From: RGIG3994 sp045589735
Lineage (GTDB): Bacteria; Bacillota; Clostridia; Oscillospirales; CAG-272
Assembly (NCBI GenBank): GCA_045589735.1
Contig: JAZNPQ010000130.1
Span: forward strand, 1 to 10,806
Direction: 5' to 3'
DNA length: 10,806 nt
In this document: positions 1 through 5,912 of the stretch, piece by piece
How the letters are laid out: each line of letters opens with the position of its first letter
Numbering within the stretch: the stretch's first letter is position 1
Made by a program: the position numbers and the translations under genes
The notes under the pieces: generated by a model
The model's database searches: none
Told to the model about the DNA's origin: nothing
Seen by the model: the letters and a program-made list of their open reading frames with translations, nothing else

Positions 1-25
1 ACGGGATACCCCTGCCGTATCCCGT
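1..25 (-). terminator. Terminator-like hairpin of the riboswitch expression platform (edge)
   Basis: On the minus strand a perfect 9-bp stem (ACGGGATAC pairing with GTATCCCGT) encloses a 7-nt loop. It sits about 45 nt downstream of the cobalamin-type aptamer. That is where a transcription terminator or sequestering stem of the expression platform would be expected. Any U-tract would lie left of position 1, so termination itself cannot be confirmed. Confidence 0.5.
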
Positions 26-59
26 CCTTTTGCCACGCTTCCCCACTTTGCCCGGGAGG

Positions 60-210
60 CTCTTATTGGCCGCAGGGCGATAAGCATTCCGACTTGAGAA
101 GCAAGCTTCAGTTACGGTAATGGCTGTTGCCGCGGATTTGCACCGCGATTTCCTTATCCCCGAATATGCCGTCACGCAGCATACCCGACAACGAAAAAAG
201 TTCGATGAAC
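60..210 (-). promoter_or_regulatory. Cobalamin-type riboswitch (compact form)
   Basis: Read on the minus strand, this leader contains the conserved cobalamin riboswitch core in order. First comes AAGGAAAT (about 157-150) followed by GCGGTGCAAATCCGCGG, a short stem-loop with the invariant GGTG-AAATCC pattern. Next is a GCC...CCGTAACTG block (about 126-108). Last is AAGTCGGAATGCTTATCGCC (about 96-77), matching the usual AAGTCAGGATACC-like 3' strand. A TATGC/GCATA stem precedes the core. Between the GTAACTG block and AAGTCGG there is only a small AAGC-TT-GCTT hairpin, so the large peripheral arm of classical btuB-type elements is missing. This resembles the compact AdoCbl-type classes. A good promoter lies immediately upstream (234-262) and a terminator-like hairpin downstream (1-25). 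The regulated gene is outside the window; cobalamin uptake, cobalamin synthesis or a B12-dependent enzyme is the inferred type. Aptamer boundaries are approximate. Confidence 0.68.
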
Positions 211-233
211 TGTGTTATTCTTCTGTTGCGTAT

Positions 234-262
234 ATTTTAGCACCGACCGCAAAAAAAGTCAA
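234..262 (-). promoter_or_regulatory. Sigma-A promoter for the riboswitch leader
   Basis: On the minus strand there is a -35 TTGACT (262-257), a 17-bp spacer and an extended -10 TGC-TAAAAT (-10 at 239-234). The predicted transcript start is near 227, about 20 nt before the riboswitch core begins. This placement supports the riboswitch call and its direction. Confidence 0.75.
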
Positions 263-319
263 GAAAAAGCCTTCAAAAAGAAACAAAAGCATATATTTTT
301 TCGTTTTTCTGAAACAAAA

Positions 320-460
320 GAGGGGGAGTCAAATGCATTTTTTGCATTTGACTCACCCTCAACGTTTTTGCTTGACGGTTAAACACCGTCATTTTTGCCT
401 TTATAAAGGCAAAAAACGCAAATTCCGAGCGACAAAAAAGTCTAACGTCGACTTTTTTGT
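320..460. repeat. Cluster of intergenic hairpins (inverted repeats)
   Basis: Four perfect or near-perfect inverted repeats lie side by side. (1) 320-360: GAGGG, a G/A mismatch, then a 12-bp stem GAGTCAAATGCA (326-337) with TGCATTTGACTC (343-354) around a T5 loop. (2) 373-391: TGACGGT/ACCGTCA. (3) 392-415: a palindrome centred on GCCTTTATAAAGGC with T5/A5 extensions; CGTTTTTGC at 363-371 can also pair with GCAAAAAACG at 409-418 to enclose hairpins 2 and 3. (4) 432-460: ACAAAAAAGTC/GACTTTTTTGT with a 7-nt loop. No ribosome binding site or recognisable protein supports the small open frames across this stretch. The last hairpin, with its T6 arm on the minus strand, may help terminate the lgt operon. 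The rest may be a genome-specific intergenic repeat. The stretch at 263-319 is A-rich and shows nothing else. Confidence 0.7.
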
Positions 461-463
461 GCG

Positions 464-488
464 GGGGCTTCGTTAATGACTCAGCCCC
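464..488 (-). terminator. Probable terminator of the ktrB-ktrA-lgt operon
   Basis: A GGGGCT/AGCCCC stem (483-488 with 464-469) lies 10 nt past the lgt stop codon. The 13-nt loop is long, and on the minus strand no U-run follows directly. The next hairpin (432-460) supplies a TTTTTT run on its 3' arm. In the plus direction the same stem is followed by TTTT. Termination is likely here, but the exact hairpin responsible is uncertain. Confidence 0.45.
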
Positions 489-497
489 TTTTGTGGT

Positions 498-1322
498 TTA
501 TTCCGCTATTTCTTCGCTTTTTTCCTCTGTCGGAACGGTATCCTTACGCTTCTTTTCCCAAAGCGTCATAATAACCCACAGACCGACGCCAAGAACTACC
601 ATAAGTATCGACCAGAACTGCGACGGCGAAATTTTGCCAACGAACTGTCCTCTTTCATCGGCTCTGAAATATTCTATAACAAATCGGAATATTCCGTAAA
701 GTATCAGATACAGCTCAAGATTGCGTCTGAAGCCGAATTTAAGCAGCAGGAAAGTGAAAAGTCCGAACAAAATGAAGAGAAAAGCAGCCTCGTAAAGCTG
801 TGTCGGTACATAGTAGCCCCAGCCCTCGCTTCCAAGCATACGGATTCCGCCGATTACGGGCTGCTCGCCAAGATACGTACCGTGACAGCATCCCGCAAAG
901 AGACATCCGACACGTCCAAAGGCGTGCGCGACCGTTATGCAGCAAGGCACCATTGAAAGAATATCGGTAAGCTTTCCGTCAAGCTTCTTTTTCAGAATAA
1001 AATAAATTATTAAGAAGCAACCGGCACCGCCTATAAGACCGCCGATAAAGGTTATACCCGAGCCAAGTTTGAATCCTCTGTCGGGGTTTTCGAGATAATT
1101 ATAAAAGGCCTGAAATACCGCAGCCGAGAAAAATCCGAGAGCGATAGATACTATGCCGTTATAAAAAACGAAATCGACAAATTTTGTGCTGATACCGAGC
1201 TTTTTGCCGTAATAGAAAAGTGTCAGAAAGCAGAAAAGCACACCGACGGCTATCATCACGCCGTACCAATGTATGTTACTTATAAAAGGAATATCGGTAT
1301 TAAATATTGGATTTGGAAACAT
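498..1322 (-). CDS. lgt: Lgt-family prolipoprotein diacylglyceryl transferase, variant signature
   Basis: This 274-residue multi-pass membrane protein has about seven hydrophobic segments and an acidic/basic C-terminal tail, and its length is normal for Lgt. Lgt transfers a diacylglyceryl group from phosphatidylglycerol to the lipobox cysteine of prolipoproteins in the cytoplasmic membrane. Visible family features are HWYG near residues 18-21, the signature region AHAFGRVGCLFAGCCHG (132-148) with H133 and R137, and YGIFRFVIEYFR (209-220) with Y209, R213, E217 and R220. Compared with the E. coli signature GRxGNF..GE, the Asn position is Cys140 and the Glu position is Cys145 by motif alignment. 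The protein therefore belongs to a CC-containing branch whose activity as true Lgt is less certain. The ATG has a good site, AAGGAG, six bases upstream. It is the last gene of an operon, starting 22 bases after ktrA. The nearby lipoprotein esterase (3563-4714) would be a natural substrate class. Confidence 0.82.
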   Translation of the reverse strand: MFPNPIFNTDIPFISNIHWYGVMIAVGVLFCFLTLFYYGKKLGISTKFVDFVFYNGIVSIALGFFSAAVFQAFYNYLENPDRGFKLGSGITFIGGLIGGAGCFLIIYFILKKKLDGKLTDILSMVPCCITVAHAFGRVGCLFAGCCHGTYLGEQPVIGGIRMLGSEGWGYYVPTQLYEAAFLFILFGLFTFLLLKFGFRRNLELYLILYGIFRFVIEYFRADERGQFVGKISPSQFWSILMVVLGVGLWVIMTLWEKKRKDTVPTEEKSEEIAE

Positions 1323-1344
1323 ATTGATCTCCTTATATAATTTA

Positions 1345-2022
1345 TTATTTGTTAGTCCAATCTGTAAGCTTTATAAAGCCTTCCTTGCCGCCTGACAGGA
1401 AAAGTATATCCTTTTCTCTGAATACGTAGTCGGGACGTACCGATTCAATAAGAGTACCGCCGTTTTCTATTGCTATTATGTTAAGTCCGAAGCGCGAACG
1501 CAGGTTAAGCTCAAGAACCGTCATACCGACCGCATGAGACGGCAAAATTACCTTTGAAATATTTATCTTCTCACTGAGCTGGATAAAGTCGAGCATCTTT
1601 GCGGTCTCAAGTCTGTGAGCAAGACGTATAGCCATATCACGCTCGGGATATACCACCTCTGCGCCCAGCTTCTCAAGTATCTCACCGTGCTCCGCGCTTG
1701 TCGCCTTGGCTATAACCTTGGGAACTCCTATCGAAACAAGATTAAGAACGGTAAGTATCGACGTGTCTATATGCTCTCCGATACAAAGAATTACGACGTC
1801 ACAACTCTTTAGACCCGTATCTATCAGAGTTTTTTTGTCAAGATTTTTGACTATGTAGGCATTTTCTGTCATCTCACGCGCCATACCGACCTTTTCTTCT
1901 TCTTTATCGAGAATTATAAGCTCTGCGCCGGCTCCGTAAAGCTCTTCCGCAAGAGCCGTGCCGAAGCGTCCCATACCCACTATACCGTATATCTGCTTTT
2001 CAGCCTTTTGTTTTTTACGCAT
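1345..2022 (-). CDS. ktrA: KtrA/TrkA-type RCK regulatory subunit of potassium uptake
   Basis: This 225-residue cytosolic protein is the usual length for KtrA. The N-terminal RCK_N (Rossmann) domain carries GMGRFG at residues 16-21 and the acidic residue D39 at the end of the second strand, which together bind nucleotide (ATP/ADP or NAD(H) in the family). YPERDMA at 125-131 is the conserved helix start before the interdomain linker. The C-terminal RCK_C domain (about 145-222) is a TrkA_C fold. In Firmicutes RCK_C domains of this family often bind c-di-AMP, which closes the channel; that is family knowledge and not visible here. The protein would form an octameric ring under the membrane subunit encoded immediately upstream. 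The start is an ATG preceded by AGGAG. The gene lies 23 bases after ktrB and 22 bases before lgt, so co-transcription and probably translational coupling are expected. Confidence 0.93.
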   Translation of the reverse strand: MRKKQKAEKQIYGIVGMGRFGTALAEELYGAGAELIILDKEEEKVGMAREMTENAYIVKNLDKKTLIDTGLKSCDVVILCIGEHIDTSILTVLNLVSIGVPKVIAKATSAEHGEILEKLGAEVVYPERDMAIRLAHRLETAKMLDFIQLSEKINISKVILPSHAVGMTVLELNLRSRFGLNIIAIENGGTLIESVRPDYVFREKDILFLSGGKEGFIKLTDWTNK

Positions 2023-2045
2023 TATAAATCTCTCCTAATTAAAAA

Positions 2046-3350
2046 TTATCCTATTGCGATATTTCCTTCGGGGAAGCTGACACGCTCTCCTCGCGAGAAA
2101 TACCATAACGATGCAATGGTAAGCGGACCGAGACGGCCAACATACATTACGATACACGAAACTATCTTCGCACCAAGCGAAAGAGTCGGTGTAATACCTG
2201 TTGATAGCCCGACGGTCGCAAACGCACTCGTCATTTCAAAAAATATATCGCGAAGCGAAAGCTCGGGCTCAAACATTGCTATAAAAAAGCACGAGCAAAA
2301 TATTATTGACAATGCAAGCAGAAAAATGACTGCCGCCTTTTTGAAAGCATCACGAGGTATAGAATAGTGAAACGCCTTTTCGCTCCTATTAGTTGCCGCC
2401 GATTTTATACCCTGCAGAATTACGAAAAAGGTTGATGTCTTAATACCTCCGCCGGTCGAACCGGGAGAAGCTCCTATAAACATCAGAATTATCATAACTA
2501 CAAGACCCGCGTTTGAAAATTCACCGAACGAAAAAGTGGAAAATCCCGCGGTTCTTGCCGAACAGCTCGAAAAGAATGCGCCGAGCCATGTGATATTATC
2601 GCCCTCGGAAAGCTTTAGAAGCAATGTACCAGATACAAGCAGCACCGCGCTCATCGACAAAACCACTCTCGCGTGCATTGAGAGCTTTTTCCATCTGAAT
2701 CTTTTTGCGATGACCTCTCTTATGACAAGAAAGCCTATTCCGCCGAGAAATATCAAGGCGCTTGTGACGATATTCAAGAAAATATGATCTTTATATGATG
2801 ACAGGCTCTGCATACCGCCGAGAATGTCAAATCCCGAATTGTTGAACGCGGCAACCGAATGAAAAAGACTTATTCCGATTGCGCGCGGCACGGGGTATTT
2901 CTTTACAAACACAAAAAAGCTAAGCAACGCGCCGATAAGCTCAATTATAAGCGTTGTAAAAAATACATTGCGAATAAACCTAACGACACCTTTCCCGGAA
3001 TCGAGATTCATAGCCTCCCTGACCACATTACGTCCCTTAAGATTCATTTTTTTGCCGACAAGCAGGATGACGCCCGCACCTATAGAAGTAACGCCAAGAC
3101 CTCCTATCTGCATAAGAAGTCCGAGAACAATTTGACCGAACGGCGTAAATGTATCATAAGCATCTACGGTAACAAGACCCGTCACACAGACCGCGCTTGT
3201 CGAGGTATAAAGCGAATCCATATAAGAAAGCTGAACCCCGTTACGAACGCTTATCGGAAGCATCAGAATAAGCGATCCGATAAAGATCAGAGAAGCAAAC
3301 CCAAGCGCAATAATGCGAACGGGCGATTGCTTTTTAAAAAAACCAGACAT
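2046..3350 (-). CDS. ktrB: KtrB/TrkH-type potassium uptake channel subunit
   Basis: This is a 434-residue integral membrane subunit of a Ktr K+ uptake system. Four pseudo-repeated pore loops, each with its filter glycine, are recognisable: TSAVCVTGLV (51-60), HSVAAFNNSGFD (164-175), SARTAGFST (264-272) and ATVGLSTG (378-385). The intramembrane gating loop GASPGSTGGGIKTST (293-307) and the conserved YVGRLGP (403-409) are also present. The reading frame extends 15 codons further up, but that extension contains the promoter -10 box. The ATG at 3350 has GGAG six bases before it, so it is the start. The short N-terminus fits KtrB rather than the longer TrkH. It is the first gene of the operon with ktrA. 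The transcript leader is only about 25 nt, too short for a c-di-AMP riboswitch. Confidence 0.94.
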   Translation of the reverse strand: MSGFFKKQSPVRIIALGFASLIFIGSLILMLPISVRNGVQLSYMDSLYTSTSAVCVTGLVTVDAYDTFTPFGQIVLGLLMQIGGLGVTSIGAGVILLVGKKMNLKGRNVVREAMNLDSGKGVVRFIRNVFFTTLIIELIGALLSFFVFVKKYPVPRAIGISLFHSVAAFNNSGFDILGGMQSLSSYKDHIFLNIVTSALIFLGGIGFLVIREVIAKRFRWKKLSMHARVVLSMSAVLLVSGTLLLKLSEGDNITWLGAFFSSCSARTAGFSTFSFGEFSNAGLVVMIILMFIGASPGSTGGGIKTSTFFVILQGIKSAATNRSEKAFHYSIPRDAFKKAAVIFLLALSIIFCSCFFIAMFEPELSLRDIFFEMTSAFATVGLSTGITPTLSLGAKIVSCIVMYVGRLGPLTIASLWYFSRGERVSFPEGNIAIG

Positions 3351-3383
3351 TTCACGCTCCGTAAAATATATATTTACTTTAAT

Positions 3384-3412
3384 ATTATAGCACATTCTTT
3401 CGTCGGTGTAAA
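3384..3412 (-). promoter_or_regulatory. Sigma-A promoter of the ktrB-ktrA-lgt operon
   Basis: On the minus strand there is a -35 TTTACA (3412-3407), a 17-bp spacer and an extended -10 TGC-TATAAT (-10 at 3389-3384). The expected transcript start is near 3376, about 26 bases before the ktrB ATG. The -10 box falls inside the alternative upstream extension of the ktrB frame, which rules that longer start out. Confidence 0.85.
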
Positions 3413-3434
3413 GTCATATCGAATATTTTTTAAT

Positions 3435-3456
3435 TAAACGGCCACGGTTCCGTTTA
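3435..3456. promoter_or_regulatory. Inverted repeat between divergent promoters (possible operator)
   Basis: TAAACGG (3435-3441) and CCGTTTA (3450-3456) form a perfect 7-bp dyad around 8 bases. It lies between the divergent ktrB promoter (3384-3412) and the esterase promoter (3498-3526), about 22 bp upstream of the ktrB -35 box. It could bind a regulator of either unit. No regulator gene is nearby, so this is only a candidate. Confidence 0.3.
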
Positions 3457-3497
3457 TAGTCATTTTCTCCAAAACAAGCTAATTTTCCAAAAACACC

Positions 3498-3526
3498 TTG
3501 ACTTTGCTTCGGTTATAATATATAAT
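3498..3526 (+). promoter_or_regulatory. Sigma-A promoter of the lipoprotein esterase
   Basis: -35 TTGACT (3498-3503), a 17-bp spacer and -10 TATAAT (3521-3526) give an almost perfect sigma-A promoter. The start would be near 3533, leaving a leader of about 30 nt to the ATG at 3563. Confidence 0.85.
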
Positions 3527-3562
3527 TCTTGTAATACTTTTAGCTTGAAAGTACGGTTTTCT

Positions 3563-4714
3563 ATGAAAATTCTAAAAATAATCTGTCTTGCTTTGGCATC
3601 TGTACTTTTATTCGTTCCGTTAACCGCTTGTAACGCAGACGAATCCGAGAACTCGGCGAAAGTGCCCGAAAGCACAGAAAAACCCGGTACGTCGGATGTT
3701 CCCGATACGTCTGAGATTACAGATACGTCGGATGTTCCCGATACGTCCGAGGTTACAGATACGTCGGATGTTCCCACTGAAACGACAGAAAAAGCCGATA
3801 CTACAGAAACGCCGGAAGCCACAACAGAGCCCGAAACTACTACTCCGCCCGAGCCCGTGCTGATGCCGGCAGAAGATCTCAAGGCATCAAAGATAAAATC
3901 TCACTTCCCTATGTCGCTCTGGCCCGAGGGAAATATACCTTACGACATCAAGGGAGCCTCGGTTACAGCCACCATATCCGCATACCTCGTTGACGGGTCG
4001 GATGAAGCTGTCATAATCTTCCCCGGCGGCGGATATTTCAAGCTCGCTCCGCAGGGCGAAGAGGGCGCAGGTACCGCGCAGGCTTATAATAAGGCCGGAA
4101 TTTCTGCTTTCGTTGTTTCCTACCGCTATAAATCACAGGCAGATCCCGTATCGGCGTACGACGGAAGAGCCACGCTTGCCGACGGTCAGCGCGCCGTTCA
4201 GTTTGTTCGTTACTATGCGGATACCTTCGGTATCGACAAGGATAAAATAGCGGTCTGCGGCTTCTCAGCAGGCGGACATCTTGCTATGCTCACCTGTCAG
4301 CACGAGCCAGAAGAGAATCTTGTCGGAGACGTTATCGGTGCGGAATCGTCAAAGCCTAACGCTTGCATACTTGCTTACGCCGTTACAACTCTCGGAGACG
4401 GAACCTACCGCACAATGCCTCCGAACTTCCTCGGAAGCAACGCAACAAATTCTAAAGAAATAGCAAAATACTCTTACGGACACAATATCGAGGCGATGCC
4501 CGACACCTTCGCGTTCTACAGCGTTAAAGACACTTCGGTTATTCCCTCAAAAAATACCGACGCGCTTGCCAAGGCGATGAGAGACGCAGGCAAGAATATA
4601 ACCGTTAAGTCGTATTCCGACGGAGCTCACGGAGTAGGTCTCGGTACACAGTATGCAGACTTCTCCAAATGGCACGGCGATTCGGTCACGTTCCTTAAGT
4701 CTATTGGATTCTAA
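3563..4714 (+). CDS. Secreted lipoprotein alpha/beta-hydrolase (BD-FAE-like esterase)
   Basis: This is a 383-residue exported lipoprotein. Residues 1-23 are a lipoprotein signal peptide (MKILK, a hydrophobic core, then the lipobox LTAC with Cys23). Residues 24 to about 107 are a low-complexity Thr/Ser/Glu/Asp/Pro linker that includes a 12-residue tandem repeat. The catalytic domain follows. PGGG (154-157) is the oxyanion-hole strand. GFSAGG (233-238) is the nucleophile elbow with Ser235. Asp323 (in VKDTSVIP) and His356 (in DGAHGVG) complete a plausible triad. The layout matches acetyl-xylan/feruloyl-type esterases and lipases of the BD-FAE-like group, so a carbohydrate-ester substrate outside the cell is the best guess, not a demonstrated one. 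An in-frame TTG at 3545 would add six residues before the signal peptide. The ATG at 3563 gives the cleaner signal peptide. Neither start has a clear Shine-Dalgarno. It is monocistronic, between its own promoter and terminator. Confidence 0.87.
   Translation: MKILKIICLALASVLLFVPLTACNADESENSAKVPESTEKPGTSDVPDTSEITDTSDVPDTSEVTDTSDVPTETTEKADTTETPEATTEPETTTPPEPVLMPAEDLKASKIKSHFPMSLWPEGNIPYDIKGASVTATISAYLVDGSDEAVIIFPGGGYFKLAPQGEEGAGTAQAYNKAGISAFVVSYRYKSQADPVSAYDGRATLADGQRAVQFVRYYADTFGIDKDKIAVCGFSAGGHLAMLTCQHEPEENLVGDVIGAESSKPNACILAYAVTTLGDGTYRTMPPNFLGSNATNSKEIAKYSYGHNIEAMPDTFAFYSVKDTSVIPSKNTDALAKAMRDAGKNITVKSYSDGAHGVGLGTQYADFSKWHGDSVTFLKSIGF
3689..3775 (+). repeat. 36-bp tandem repeat coding the esterase linker
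   Basis: A 36-bp unit occurs 2.4 times (3689-3724, 3725-3760, 3761-3775) with only a few synonymous or conservative changes. It encodes the 12-residue unit TSDVPDTSEVTD. In-frame units of this type can expand or contract by slippage without disrupting the protein, changing the length of the spacer between lipid anchor and enzyme domain. Confidence 0.9.
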
Positions 4715-4726
4715 TTAAGATAAAGA

Positions 4727-4758
4727 AAAAATACGGGAGCTTCGGCTCTCGTATTTTT
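4727..4758 (+). terminator. Factor-independent terminator after the esterase
   Basis: ATACGGGAGC (4731-4740) and GCTCTCGTAT (4745-4754) pair around a UUCG tetraloop, with one G-U pair. Flanking A4/T4 extend the stem and provide the U-run. It begins 13 bases after the stop codon. Confidence 0.92.
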
Positions 4759-4785
4759 AATATTTAAAAACATATATTTATCGAG

Positions 4786-4814
4786 TTGCAAATTTCCCCT
4801 TTATGTGTTATAAT
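4786..4814 (+). promoter_or_regulatory. Sigma-A promoter of the first antiporter
   Basis: -35 TTGCAA (4786-4791), a 17-bp spacer and extended -10 TGT-TATAAT (-10 at 4809-4814). The start is near 4821, giving a leader of about 37 nt. The -35 sequence is identical to that of the second antiporter promoter. Confidence 0.82.
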
Positions 4815-4857
4815 ATTACCTGATATATTATTACTGATTTGAACCATGGAGATTATT

Positions 4858-5823
4858 ATGTTCATATTACCGTATATTTTTCTTATTGTCGGCTTTGCCG
4901 CGCTTATCAAGGGCGCCGATTTCTTTGTTGACGGCGCAAGCTCTATAGCAAAAAAATTCGGAATACCGGATATCATAGTCGGGCTCACTGTCGTCGCTAT
5001 GGGAACGAGTGCGCCCGAGCTTGCAACGAGCGTATCTGCCGCCTTTGCCGGTTCAAACGATATCGCGGTCGGTAACGTTATCGGCTCTAATCTTATGAAT
5101 ATACTTATAATACTCGGTCTCAGCGCCGTCATAAAGCCGCTTTCCGTGGACTCATCAATGTTCAGGCGCGACATTCCCGTATTGCTTATCAGCACCGCTA
5201 TTCTTCCAATCTCCACGCTTCTCGGAAGGTATCTGCCGGGAGAGTACAGGCTGACACGCATCGTGGGTCTTATCTTGCTCTTATTCTTTGCCTTCTATCT
5301 CTTCATTACTGTTCGCTCCGCGCTTGCGTACAAAAAAGAACACGCAGACGAGGAGCCTGACGAATCGGTAAAGTCATTTCCGTGGTGGAAAAGTATTTTA
5401 TTCACCGTCGGCGGCGCTGCGATGATAATAGTAGGCGCAGATTTTGCTGTTGACTCGGCGATATCTATCGCAAAGCAGCTTAAAATCGGAGAGGACGTCA
5501 TTGCGCTCACCGTTGTTGCGCTCGGCACGTCACTTCCCGAGCTTATCACGTCTGTGGTTGCGGCAAGGAAGGGCAACAGCGATATAGCTCTCGGAAATAT
5601 CGTCGGCTCAAATATTTTCAATATTCTGCTCATTCTCGGTTCAACGCTCGTCATATCCCCTATAGCAGTAAATTTTGTTACGCTTATCGACGAGATTATA
5701 TTGCTTGCGGTCACCTGTTATCTTGCACTCACCGCATTCACAGGCAAAAAGCTTTCTCGTATTGAGGGCGCGTCCTATCTTGTGCTTTACGTCGGTTACG
5801 CGGCATATATCTTCATAAGATAA
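4858..5823 (+). CDS. CaCA-family calcium/sodium antiporter (YrbG-like), copy 1
   Basis: This 321-residue, roughly ten-helix membrane protein of the Ca2+/cation antiporter superfamily exchanges Na+ or H+ for Ca2+ or a similar cation across the cytoplasmic membrane. The two inverted alpha-repeats are clear. The first has VAMGTSAPELATS with Glu54 followed by GNVIGSN (72-78). The second has VALGTSLPELITS with Glu228 followed by GNIVGSNIFN. The two Glu residues and the surrounding GTS and GSN motifs are the ion-binding sites known in the family. A charged cytosolic loop (about 158-178, rich in E/D and ending FPWWKS) links the halves. An ATG at 4846 is in frame, but GGAG at 4848-4851 sits six bases before the ATG at 4858, so 4858 is the start; the paralogue starts at the same residue. 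Ion specificity cannot be read from the sequence. Confidence 0.93.
   Translation: MFILPYIFLIVGFAALIKGADFFVDGASSIAKKFGIPDIIVGLTVVAMGTSAPELATSVSAAFAGSNDIAVGNVIGSNLMNILIILGLSAVIKPLSVDSSMFRRDIPVLLISTAILPISTLLGRYLPGEYRLTRIVGLILLLFFAFYLFITVRSALAYKKEHADEEPDESVKSFPWWKSILFTVGGAAMIIVGADFAVDSAISIAKQLKIGEDVIALTVVALGTSLPELITSVVAARKGNSDIALGNIVGSNIFNILLILGSTLVISPIAVNFVTLIDEIILLAVTCYLALTAFTGKKLSRIEGASYLVLYVGYAAYIFIR
5738..5801 (+). repeat. 64-bp identical segment shared by the two antiporter genes
   Basis: Positions 5738-5801 are base-for-base identical to 6778-6841, near the 3' ends of the two antiporter genes, including synonymous sites. Elsewhere the genes differ frequently. Near the 5' ends, the stretch of about 67 bp encoding GFAALIKGADFFVDGASSIAKK is also identical apart from one base. 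This fits a recent duplication or local gene conversion. Confidence 0.92.
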
Positions 5824-5833
5824 CAAAACCGTC

Positions 5834-5862
5834 TTGCAAAAGCCGCTGTTTTATGATATAAT
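5834..5862 (+). promoter_or_regulatory. Sigma-A promoter of the second antiporter
   Basis: -35 TTGCAA (5834-5839), a 17-bp spacer and extended -10 TGA-TATAAT (-10 at 5857-5862), starting 11 bases after the first antiporter stop codon. No terminator hairpin of note separates the genes, so read-through from the first promoter is also possible. Confidence 0.82.
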
Positions 5863-5912
5863 AGTCGGGTATTTCAAATATCTTCCTATTTATTATGTAC
5901 AAGGAGTCCCCT

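Noticed and set aside
320..460. CRISPR array
   Set aside because: The hairpins differ in sequence and spacing; there are no regularly spaced direct repeats with unique spacers.
120..476. 118-residue plus-strand open frame
   Set aside because: It runs through the riboswitch on the opposite strand and through the hairpin cluster. It has no ribosome binding site, a lysine-rich composition reflecting poly-A tracts, and no recognisable protein features.
3350..3376. c-di-AMP riboswitch upstream of ktrB
   Set aside because: The predicted leader is only about 25 nt, too short for such an aptamer.
3350..3395. Longer start for ktrB adding 15 residues
   Set aside because: The extension contains the -10 box of the operon promoter and has no ribosome binding site. 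The ATG at 3350 has GGAG at the right distance.
3460..3882. 140-residue minus-strand open frame with Ser/Val repeats
   Set aside because: It is the antisense reading of the esterase linker repeats. The repeat pattern comes from the plus-strand gene.
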